Of a stretch of 5,292 nt of DNA, positions 1-5,285 are shown piece after piece. The position numbers were made by a program, and so were the translations under genes. Within the stretch, counting starts at the first letter, position 1. Every line of letters begins with the position of its first letter. The DNA lies in assembly GCA_004195335.1 (NCBI GenBank), contig SDWK01000287.1:1-5292 (forward strand), given 5' to 3'. The notes beneath the pieces are model-generated. The model saw only the letters and a program-made list of their open reading frames with translations. It did not search any database and was not told where the DNA came from. The stretch comes from Shewanella sp. (GTDB taxonomy: Bacteria; Pseudomonadota; Gammaproteobacteria; Enterobacterales; Shewanellaceae).

Positions 1-19
1 AGATGTGTATAAGAGACAG
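1..19. other. Nextera/Tn5 mosaic-end adapter remnant (not genomic)
   Basis: The first 19 bases read AGATGTGTATAAGAGACAG, which is exactly the Tn5 mosaic end carried by Illumina Nextera adapters. It sits flush at the start of the window and interrupts the thioredoxin reading frame before any stop codon. The simplest reading is untrimmed adapter at a contig end. It should be removed before any homology search, because otherwise it adds spurious codons to the neighbouring gene. Confidence 0.96.
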
Positions 20-344
20 CCTCTATCATATCCAGCAAGTTTGTAATGGTCTGTATGCCATAGACAGGCTCAGATATCACCTCACCGTTGATTGCGACAT
101 AAGCTGGCACCGAGCGGACCCCAAGTTCGGCTGCAAGATAATGACACCGTTCAGGATCGGCCTTAACGACTACCGCCTTATCCGTCAATTCGAATGCTGT
201 ATTGATAAGCGTTCCCTCCATGGCTCTACAGGGCGCACACCAATCGGCTGAGAAACAAAGCAGTATATGAGCATGGTTCAACTTGAGCGCCGCTAAATCA
301 TCGGCGTCTTTGAGATGAATAATCGCACTTGGAAACTGAGACAA
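20..344 (-). CDS. Thioredoxin-family protein, 3' end cut by the contig edge
   Basis: This is a thioredoxin-fold protein, probably a cytoplasmic thiol-disulfide oxidoreductase, since no signal peptide or membrane segment is seen. The 108 visible codons carry the active site WCAPC (residues 35-39, preceded by FSAD), a V-V-V-K-A-D strand (58-63) and the cis-proline loop R-S-V-P-A-Y (77-82). They end in what looks like the last helix (TITNLLDMIE). A typical thioredoxin is about 108 residues, so probably only a few residues are lost at the adapter junction. The CAPC centre differs from the CGPC of classical thioredoxin. An extra Cys lies at 30 and another at 67. The start is inferred as TTG at 344-342, because an in-frame TAG lies four codons upstream, AGGA sits 7 nt before the TTG, and no in-frame ATG is available. 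The gene lies 111 nt downstream of the regulator with no visible terminator between, so readthrough is possible. The family call is firm; the substrate is unknown. Confidence 0.88.
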
Positions 345-455
345 AAAATAATCCTATATAGGCTAATGCCGGGCTCTTATAACTAATCGAAAGCGCTTAG
401 GGAGAATATTGCCAGTACCCCCTTAACAGCTCGACCGACAAGCAAAATGACTATC
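345..455 (-). other. Intergenic gap between the regulator and thioredoxin genes
   Basis: These 111 nt separate the regulator stop from the thioredoxin TTG start. I see no hairpin followed by a T-run on the minus strand, so transcription from the regulator may continue into the thioredoxin gene. An 8-bp palindrome AAGCGCTT (about 391-398) and a TTATAA that could act as a weak -10 (about 377-382) are the only notable sites. Neither is convincing alone. The thioredoxin Shine-Dalgarno AGGA is at 352-355. Confidence 0.5.
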
Positions 456-1763
456 CTAGAGCGTCACTTCTACCCTGTGAGCCCACACCATAGTGTCGCC
501 CCACAGCGGCAACATCCATACCCCGCTATTGGCATCCTGATAAACTTGCCTCAGGATCTGACTTTCATTACTCAGCACCGTTTTACGGATCTCACGGTAG
601 ATAGTAGCCGATTCTTCGGATATCGCATCCGGGCTTGTAAAACTGACATTCTCAGTATCGAGCAGAAATGACTTCACCACCTGACCGTCGATGGTCTGTT
701 GCTGCATCTTAAATTCACCGCTGAATTGGTAGCGCATAGACACATGCCGCAGCAGATCATCTGTGATACAAGCCGCCATCACCAGCGTTCCTCTGGCCGG
801 AGATTGATACACTAAAGACAAGCGTACATCGGCTCTAACCACATTCTTACTGGCACCATAATAATAGACATCGGCCCGGTAGATATCTTCCACCAGCCCC
901 TCTGGAGGGTTATCAAATTTATCCAGCAAAATCTTGTTATAGGTCACTTGCTCCATACGCAGCTTAGTGTCACTGAGCCACTGAAGATCTAATGGCGAAT
1001 AGGTATTTCTCTCTCTGACCAGATTCAGGGGCTGGGTATCTTTGCACTCACCTTCGTACTGATTACAGAGGGCGACCGATTCATAACGATTATTGTCGTT
1101 GGCAAAAATTCGCGTTAGCAATTCATTGCCAAATACTTTATCTGTGTTGGACCAACTGCCGATAAAGTGAGACGCACTGCGATGTTCCTCGGGCTGATCT
1201 TCTAACCTGAGTTGACTCAGTTTTACTTTTTGTCCACCAAACTCAGTCTCTGCATCCAAAATTGACGCCACCCCAGGTTGAGCGAGCAGAGCCAGATAGT
1301 TGACCGTTTGTTTTAATTTACCGGAGAAATGTAGACCTGCGAGGAACACAATAAACAGCGCGACGGCGAGCCAACGCCAATGACGACTAAAAAGGTTAGC
1401 TACAGGCGTGATGTTGCCATCCTCAGATTGCGGCACGGGCTTCGATTCGACCGGTACATCTGTTTCAATCACGCACAGACTATAGCCATATCTGGGAATG
1501 TTTTTAAGCTCTATATCGTTTTGGGACTCTAACTTACGTCGCAAGGTACTAACACACTGTGTCAGCGATGAGGGCGCGACCAAACGTCCGGGCCAGCCAG
1601 CTTCATTAAGCTCTTCCTTACTGACCACGTCACCGATACGCTGGGCCAACAACTTGATTATTTCCAATTCGGCCAGAGACAATGGACTGCGGGAGTGATT
1701 ACTCTCATCGAGCAACTCTCTTGACTCCAGGTCAATCGAAAGATATTTAGATAACTTCACCAT
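456..1763 (-). CDS. ToxR/CadC-type membrane-anchored winged-helix transcriptional regulator
   Basis: One-component regulator of about 435 residues. Residues 1-98 form an OmpR/PhoB-like winged helix (Trans_reg_C). This shows helices around LSLAELEIIKLLAQR, an xGWPGR turn, a recognition helix near SSLTQCVSTLRRKLES (about 65-80) and the wing signature IPRYGYSL (89-96). A polar linker leads to one hydrophobic helix at about 131-148 (WLAVALFIVFLAGLHFSG) after a basic RHWRW flank. This places the DNA-binding head in the cytoplasm and about 287 residues in the periplasm. The periplasmic part matches no family I recognise. It contains a CX6C pair (233 and 240) and a lone Cys332, which could sense redox state as in ToxR, though that is inference. 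No receiver domain is present. The longest frame begins at ATG 1817, but that codon overlaps a TATAAT promoter box and lacks a Shine-Dalgarno. ATG 1763 has AGGA 5 nt upstream and is preferred; ATG 1769 is also possible. The gene follows the cytochrome on the same strand, beyond a terminator, so control of the cytochrome is plausible but not shown. Confidence 0.87.
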   Translation of the reverse strand: MVKLSKYLSIDLESRELLDESNHSRSPLSLAELEIIKLLAQRIGDVVSKEELNEAGWPGRLVAPSSLTQCVSTLRRKLESQNDIELKNIPRYGYSLCVIETDVPVESKPVPQSEDGNITPVANLFSRHWRWLAVALFIVFLAGLHFSGKLKQTVNYLALLAQPGVASILDAETEFGGQKVKLSQLRLEDQPEEHRSASHFIGSWSNTDKVFGNELLTRIFANDNNRYESVALCNQYEGECKDTQPLNLVRERNTYSPLDLQWLSDTKLRMEQVTYNKILLDKFDNPPEGLVEDIYRADVYYYGASKNVVRADVRLSLVYQSPARGTLVMAACITDDLLRHVSMRYQFSGEFKMQQQTIDGQVVKSFLLDTENVSFTSPDAISEESATIYREIRKTVLSNESQILRQVYQDANSGVWMLPLWGDTMVWAHRVEVTL

Positions 1764-1815
1764 ATCCATCCTAGGCTCATAACTCTCTTTAGTGATACTT
1801 AAGCGATTATTAAGC

Positions 1816-1826
1816 ATTATATTATA
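1816..1826 (-). promoter_or_regulatory. Probable -10 region of the regulator promoter (two overlapping TATAAT boxes)
   Basis: On the minus strand two perfect TATAAT hexamers overlap by one base (1826-1821 and 1821-1816). No good -35 lies 16-18 bp upstream (AGCTTA or AAATGA), so the promoter may need an activator. Transcription from here would begin near 1809-1814, downstream of the longest-frame ATG at 1817. That supports the internal start at 1763 or 1769. Confidence 0.5.
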
Positions 1827-1830
1827 TTGG

Positions 1831-1843
1831 AATGAATTTCATT
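1831..1843. promoter_or_regulatory. 13-bp perfect palindrome in the regulator promoter (candidate operator)
   Basis: AATGAA-T-TTCATT is a perfect inverted repeat with a single central base. It fills the spacer just upstream of the TATAAT boxes, where a bound dimer would block or recruit RNA polymerase. Autoregulation by the adjacent winged-helix regulator is one possibility. The sequence is AT-rich, so chance occurrence cannot be excluded. Confidence 0.35.
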
Positions 1844-1909
1844 TAAGCTTGATGCCCTCCACATTCAGCAATGAAATCAAGAAAAAATGTGAACCTACCT
1901 GCACTCAGC

Positions 1910-1937
1910 AAAAAAGACCCTGGTCAAAAGACCAGGG
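1910..1937 (-). terminator. Rho-independent terminator of the cytochrome gene
   Basis: A perfect 8-bp stem CCCTGGTC / GACCAGGG (1918-1925 and 1930-1937) with an AAAA loop on the plus strand is followed, on the minus strand, by six T residues (1915-1910). It lies about 30 nt after the cytochrome stop codon. The geometry is that of a strong intrinsic terminator for minus-strand transcription. It separates the cytochrome from the regulator transcription unit. Confidence 0.92.
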
Positions 1938-1966
1938 CCAAGATGGGATTGCAGGGTGGAGCTTTT

Positions 1967-4324
1967 TTACTTCAGACCATGAACCTCTTTCAAATTGGTC
2001 AGGTCGTGGCAGACTGCACAAGACTCTTCGCCTGTGTACTGGCCAAGTTCGACACCGAACTGAGCCCCATTTTGTTTCATATGACTGACTACATCCTTAC
2101 GGACTTGACGGCGATCTTCACCCTCTTCTGCTGCGCGCTTACCATGACAACTCAAACATACGGCGGCGGTAGGCGATACAAAGGCATCTGCAACGGCATC
2201 GACGGCATAACGCTTGTTACCGCTGGTGTCTTTACCATTTGCAGGGTCCAGACCGTCATAGGTATCCATGTAGTCAAGATCCAGTGCTAACGGCTTACGG
2301 CCCACCAGGTACTTGGCATCATAGCTATCTTCGATATGACATTTAGCACAGTTAGCGAGATCTGCCGAGTACTCAACATTACGCTTCCAACCTTCACCAC
2401 TTTGGTTAGCACGGTTGTTGGCATGCATAGCATGGATCCAGACCTTCTGATCAGGGTGACTCATCGTCAACTGCTCAACGTAATCCTCATCACCTTGCTT
2501 GGTTTGCGAATTACGTATGACCTGAGTTGGCATGTTGTTGGCGTTGTGACAAGCCACACATTCTTCACCGGCATTCGATGCAGTAGTCCAGTCACGCTCG
2601 CCGCGTGGCATCAGATTCTTCATCATAATCATTGGATCCAAAGCACCATCGCCATCGGAATCGACCGAGCCAGAGGCACAGGTGGTAGCGAAGTAGGTAC
2701 TATCGTTCTTGACCACAGAGTGACAGCTACGACAGTTAAGAGTCATCTGTACGAAGCCATCTTCTGAGGTAGTCGTACCATGACAATCACCACACAGCTC
2801 GTTGGTCACGATCTGACGACGTGGACGCTCTTCCAGCATGCCTTCCTTATTGAAGAAGTGTTGCCAGTTGTAACCAGCCGCACCATTACTCCAATCAGTT
2901 TTGCCATCACAGTCTTGGATTGTTTCACCATCTTTATCGATACAGAACCAGATACGCGGTGTCACCATGCCGTAGCTATCGTTCAAGTCACCATCAAAAT
3001 CATCTTCAAGATCGAATGGACCAATTTCAAACGTTGTCTTACCATTTTCATAGTTAAGCACGATTGGCTTATCGACATAACCAGGGAAGTTTTCTTTGTT
3101 GGTATGAACGCGAAGTACCTTACCACGCTCCATGCCCATATCCTGGCCACCCCAGTTGATATAGAACTCGGCGTAGTACATGTACTTAACCAGATCTAAC
3201 TGCTCATTACGCGTGTTGCCATCTTTGTCCAGAATGTCGACGGTCAGCTGTACATAGCCAGTCTTATCGGTATCTAGGTTGGCGTCGATGTTGGCTTTTG
3301 CTTCCGGAGCATCAACCATCTTGGCTTCGGTCACGGTCAGGTGAAGGTTTTCACGGCGCTCGTTCTGACCTTTATAGGTAGACAAGTGAACCATTTCAAG
3401 GGTGTCAGGCGTGTGACAATTGGCACATTGTGCATTGTCCTGATACGGCCAGTGGCCGACGCCTTCCTTGAAATTAACGTCGGTATGACAGGTTATACAA
3501 GTTTCTTGGGTAGGTACATTCTTCCAGTTGGCGTAATCTGTCGCTTGCTCATTTTCAGAGTGACAGTTATCACAACCACCGACTGGCGCAGGTATCACCC
3601 CAATGTGAGCCTTGTGAGCCAGCATAGGGAAGACTTTATCGCTACTACTGACCTTGTTGTCTGTATGACAAGATACACAGGTCTCCACTTCAGTGTAATG
3701 TCCACCATGAATGGTAAAGTCGTCGTGACAACTTTTACAGTTCTGGTTGTTGACCACATTCTTGGTGTACAGCGGCTTTTCACCCTGAGCGCGGAAATCA
3801 TAGTTCATATTGGCGTAGGGCAGCTCTGAAACTCCTACTTTTTCACCACCAGTATTGACCATCAGACGCAGCGTCTTGTCATCGTTGATAGTAAAGGCTG
3901 GCTCGGCAGTCACATCTTTAAGGAAGTGGTAGTCATAGGTACCATCACCATTGTCGGTCAGAGTGCCACACTTGGCATATTTACTGTCTGGACAAGATTC
4001 CGAACTGAGTAGTTTCCAGTTATTGGCATCGCCATTTTCGCCTTGCTCCAGGCCGGATAGCATAAAGCCAAAGTGGCTCAAGCCAACGACAGGCAAGTCC
4101 TTCTCATTGGTTACCATAAAGGTCACTGCCGAGTCACTGGCTATAGCCACCTTGTCGACTGTCACATTCAAACTTTTCGCACTGGTTGCAACAATAATGG
4201 CAGGGGTACCTGGCGTGCCGTCCTCGCCATCTATACCGTCTTTACCATCATCGCCACTACAGCCTGAAAGTGCCAGACCGATTAATGCTGCTAATGTAGC
4301 AACCTTCATATCGAATCGTTTCAT
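1967..4324 (-). CDS. undA-like: UndA-like undecaheme outer-membrane c-type cytochrome (OmcA/MtrC family lipoprotein)
   Basis: Surface-exposed multiheme lipoprotein that would carry electrons from an outer-membrane conduit to extracellular acceptors such as Fe(III) or Mn(IV) oxides and soluble shuttles. It has 785 residues from ATG 4324. A signal peptide ends in the lipobox LSGC (Cys22), followed by a Gly-X-Y linker of six triplets. Domain I (about 45-190) holds the family motif DNGDGTYDYHF. Domain II holds five CXXCH hemes (Cys196, 216, 251, 276, 300). Domain III (about 325-505) is a beta domain with a CX10C pair (461/472). Domain IV holds six hemes (Cys511, 531, 589, 659, 723, 769). Eleven hemes in a 5+6 pattern match UndA; OmcA and MtrC have ten. 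LAHKAHIG and WIHAMHAN are matching His clusters in the two heme domains. A DxDxDGxxD loop lies at 555-563. The frame also opens at GTG 4336, but that codon precedes the GAGGG Shine-Dalgarno (4334-4330), which is 5 nt before ATG 4324. No mtrA or mtrB is seen nearby. Assignment to UndA rather than another undecaheme paralogue needs a tree. Confidence 0.93.
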   Translation of the reverse strand: MKRFDMKVATLAALIGLALSGCSGDDGKDGIDGEDGTPGTPAIIVATSAKSLNVTVDKVAIASDSAVTFMVTNEKDLPVVGLSHFGFMLSGLEQGENGDANNWKLLSSESCPDSKYAKCGTLTDNGDGTYDYHFLKDVTAEPAFTINDDKTLRLMVNTGGEKVGVSELPYANMNYDFRAQGEKPLYTKNVVNNQNCKSCHDDFTIHGGHYTEVETCVSCHTDNKVSSSDKVFPMLAHKAHIGVIPAPVGGCDNCHSENEQATDYANWKNVPTQETCITCHTDVNFKEGVGHWPYQDNAQCANCHTPDTLEMVHLSTYKGQNERRENLHLTVTEAKMVDAPEAKANIDANLDTDKTGYVQLTVDILDKDGNTRNEQLDLVKYMYYAEFYINWGGQDMGMERGKVLRVHTNKENFPGYVDKPIVLNYENGKTTFEIGPFDLEDDFDGDLNDSYGMVTPRIWFCIDKDGETIQDCDGKTDWSNGAAGYNWQHFFNKEGMLEERPRRQIVTNELCGDCHGTTTSEDGFVQMTLNCRSCHSVVKNDSTYFATTCASGSVDSDGDGALDPMIMMKNLMPRGERDWTTASNAGEECVACHNANNMPTQVIRNSQTKQGDEDYVEQLTMSHPDQKVWIHAMHANNRANQSGEGWKRNVEYSADLANCAKCHIEDSYDAKYLVGRKPLALDLDYMDTYDGLDPANGKDTSGNKRYAVDAVADAFVSPTAAVCLSCHGKRAAEEGEDRRQVRKDVVSHMKQNGAQFGVELGQYTGEESCAVCHDLTNLKEVHGLK

Positions 4325-4329
4325 CATAT

Positions 4330-4334
4330 CCCTC
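4330..4334 (-). promoter_or_regulatory. Shine-Dalgarno deciding the cytochrome start
   Basis: GAGGG on the minus strand lies 5 nt before ATG 4324 and 2 nt before ATG 4327. The upstream GTG at 4336 overlaps the site itself, so it cannot use it. Starting at 4324 gives a compact signal peptide (MKRFDMK n-region, hydrophobic core, LSGC). Confidence 0.7.
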
Positions 4335-4471
4335 ACTCACTTATATTGGTGCCCTCTAATTTGGGGCTGAAGAAATGTACCTAAGTGACTGGAAATAAAG
4401 TGTGACTAGCTCGGTTGCAATTACCTCGAAAGTAATCAACGAGAAACAGAGCACGAAAACAAGGCGAAACG

Positions 4472-4501
4472 ATAACAACTTAACAAAACGCTGAATTGTT
4501 A
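4472..4501. repeat. Three TAACAA/TTGTTA motifs upstream of the cytochrome
   Basis: TAACAA occurs at 4472-4477 and again at 4481-4486 (9-bp period), with an inverted copy TTGTTA at 4496-4501. The group lies about 150-180 bp upstream of the cytochrome ATG. Closely spaced, phased short repeats are typical of ToxR/OmpR-type or ArcA-type operator arrays. The 9-bp spacing does not fit the usual ArcA direct-repeat spacing, so no regulator is assigned. Confidence 0.25.
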
Positions 4502-4537
4502 CCAAAGCGTAGGAATTATCTCCATTGTGCAGCGAAT

Positions 4538-4576
4538 GCCCGATAGCTTATGTCTCTATATATTGTGCTGACGGGC
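4538..4576. repeat. Imperfect hairpin GCCCG..AGC / GCT..CGGGC
   Basis: Arms 4538-4547 and 4567-4576 pair at 8 of 10 positions (GCCCG with CGGGC, AGC with GCT, and a 2x2 internal loop), with a 19-nt loop. The arms are GC-rich against an AT-rich background. No T-run follows on either strand, so it is not a standard terminator. It may be an operator, a structured leader or a small RNA element. Confidence 0.35.
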
Positions 4577-4648
4577 TCATATTGAAGCTTTCAACTCGCT
4601 TACTTACATTAACCACATTATATAGAAAGCATTATTTTGGCAGAATTC

Positions 4649-4675
4649 ATGCGCTGCTTGGTCAATTTAGCGCAT
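4649..4675. repeat. Perfect 7-bp inverted repeat ATGCGCT / AGCGCAT
   Basis: Arms 4649-4655 and 4669-4675 are exact reverse complements around a 13-nt loop. No T-run follows. Its role is unknown. It could be a regulator site or part of a structured RNA. Confidence 0.3.
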
Positions 4676-4741
4676 CTGATACTGGATTAACGAGCTTAAA
4701 TCTAGCGTGACGATTCTCTTCACTCATTACAATCTGGATGA

Positions 4742-4753
4742 GCCATATATGGC
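4742..4753. repeat. 12-bp perfect palindrome GCCATATATGGC
   Basis: A perfect 12-bp dyad, a likely size for a homodimer operator. It lies about 45 bp upstream of the AGAGGAGG Shine-Dalgarno at 4785-4792. That position would suit a repressor or activator site for the small ORF at 4800, if that ORF is real. Confidence 0.3.
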
Positions 4754-4799
4754 CGAAGGTAGAATAATACACGACTATATGGGTAGAGGAGGTAGCGCT

Positions 4800-4859
4800 A
4801 TGCAGGGTGCCAGAACCGAGAAGCAATTATTGAGAGTAACGCATAAAGTCGTTACCTAG
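4800..4859 (+). CDS. Possible 19-residue small ORF with a strong Shine-Dalgarno
   Basis: ATG 4800 is preceded by AGAGGAGG (4785-4792) at the ideal 7-nt spacing, the best ribosome-binding site in this gene-free stretch. The peptide is 19 residues, MQGARTEKQLLRVTHKVVT, basic and without a membrane segment or known motif. The stop TAG lies just after a GTAACG/CGTTAC hairpin (4836-4855). The stop also overlaps a second TAGGAG motif ahead of ATG 4865, which opens only 8 codons. It may be a leader peptide, a small protein, a gene remnant or chance. Confidence 0.2.
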   Translation: MQGARTEKQLLRVTHKVVT

Positions 4860-5079
4860 GAGCAATGAATGGCCTTGCCTCTATGAGCTAAATTCTCGCA
4901 AAGCGCTCGCATCTTTATACCCATAGCCACAAGCACGTAGAAAACAGAGCAACTAGCTCCTGATAATTTGATACGGAGTGTCTATCTACAGGTTCGACCT
5001 AATAATAGTCCTACACATAACTCTCAGAGCTAACTGGTTACCGATTAGGAATAAAGACAGAGTAAGAGAATAAGCAGCT

Positions 5080-5199
5080 ATGAAGGGCTCATCATTTAGC
5101 GTGTTCAGAATAAATGATTACGTGGTTAACATAAAAGATTGGATGCTGAAGTTTATAACAGACACAAAGCCAACTTCATTCCATGACCTCCAAGGATAA
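5080..5199 (+). CDS. Possible 39-residue small ORF of unknown function
   Basis: ATG 5080 to TAA 5197-5199 encodes 39 residues beginning MKGSSFSVFRINDYVVNI and ending HDLQG. It has no signal peptide, membrane helix or motif I recognise, and only a weak purine stretch (AAGAGAA) upstream. Its last codons lie inside the hairpin at 5175-5208. A second short frame (ATG 5204, 17 residues) follows with AAGGA 7 nt upstream and enters the terminal inverted repeat. Coding is uncertain; a decayed gene edge or chance is as likely. Confidence 0.14.
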   Translation: MKGSSFSVFRINDYVVNIKDWMLKFITDTKPTSFHDLQG

Positions 5200-5208
5200 T
5201 GGAATGGA
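5175..5208. repeat. Hairpin TTCATTCCAT / ATGGAATGGA
   Basis: CATTCCAT (5177-5184) pairs perfectly with ATGGAATG (5199-5206). It extends by one G-T wobble and one further pair to 5175/5208. The 14-nt loop contains a small CCT/AGG inner stem. The right arm overlaps the left arm of the larger inverted repeat at 5203-5285, so in RNA the two folds would compete. Confidence 0.4.
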
Positions 5209-5285
5209 CCCATCCACTTTTAATCGGCCTTGCAATGGGCCACGATATAGTTGCTAAAACTCATCAGAAAGAGGACGGGTCCACT
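5203..5285. repeat. Terminal 18-bp imperfect inverted repeat, possible MITE or insertion-sequence end
   Basis: Left arm 5203-5220 (core TGGACCCATCC) and right arm 5268-5285 (core GGACGGGTCCA) match as reverse complements at 15 of 18 positions around a 47-nt spacer. The spacer itself carries a GGCC/GGCC stem (5226-5229 and 5238-5241). The cores begin with TGGACCC, and many insertion sequences end in TG. The contig stops 7 nt after the right arm, as assemblies often do at repeats. No flanking target duplication is visible and no transposase is present. It could equally be a structured RNA or a strong hairpin near a new gene (ATG 5287). Confidence 0.4.

Noticed and set aside
1871..2290. Plus-strand open frame of about 139 codons over the cytochrome 3' end
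   Set aside because: It lies antisense to the cytochrome, whose eleven CXXCH motifs prove the minus frame. No family motif or good start is seen.
3341..3829. Plus-strand open frame of 162 codons inside the cytochrome
   Set aside because: It is an antisense shadow of the heme-rich coding strand and shows no domain signature or Shine-Dalgarno.
4336..4336. GTG at 4336 as the cytochrome start
   Set aside because: It overlaps the GAGGG Shine-Dalgarno that serves ATG 4324, and it has no ribosome-binding site of its own.
4401..4416. CRP-type site upstream of the cytochrome
   Set aside because: TGTGAC gives a good left half, but the expected right half reads CGGTT, far from TCACA.
4425..4440. FNR-type site (TTGAT on the minus strand)
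   Set aside because: Only one half-site matches; the partner at the required 4-bp spacing is TTCGA rather than ATCAA.
4525..4710. 61-codon plus-strand frame in the gene-free region
   Set aside because: It begins at TTG without a Shine-Dalgarno, shows no recognisable motif, and spans two inverted repeats.
4990..5001. AGGTTCGACCT as a tRNA T-arm
   Set aside because: The stem is too short, the loop does not have seven bases, and no acceptor or anticodon arm can be found around it.
5175..5285. CRISPR or integron attC site
   Set aside because: There are no repeated spacers and no RYYYAAC/GTTRRRY core pair; the structure is a simple inverted repeat.
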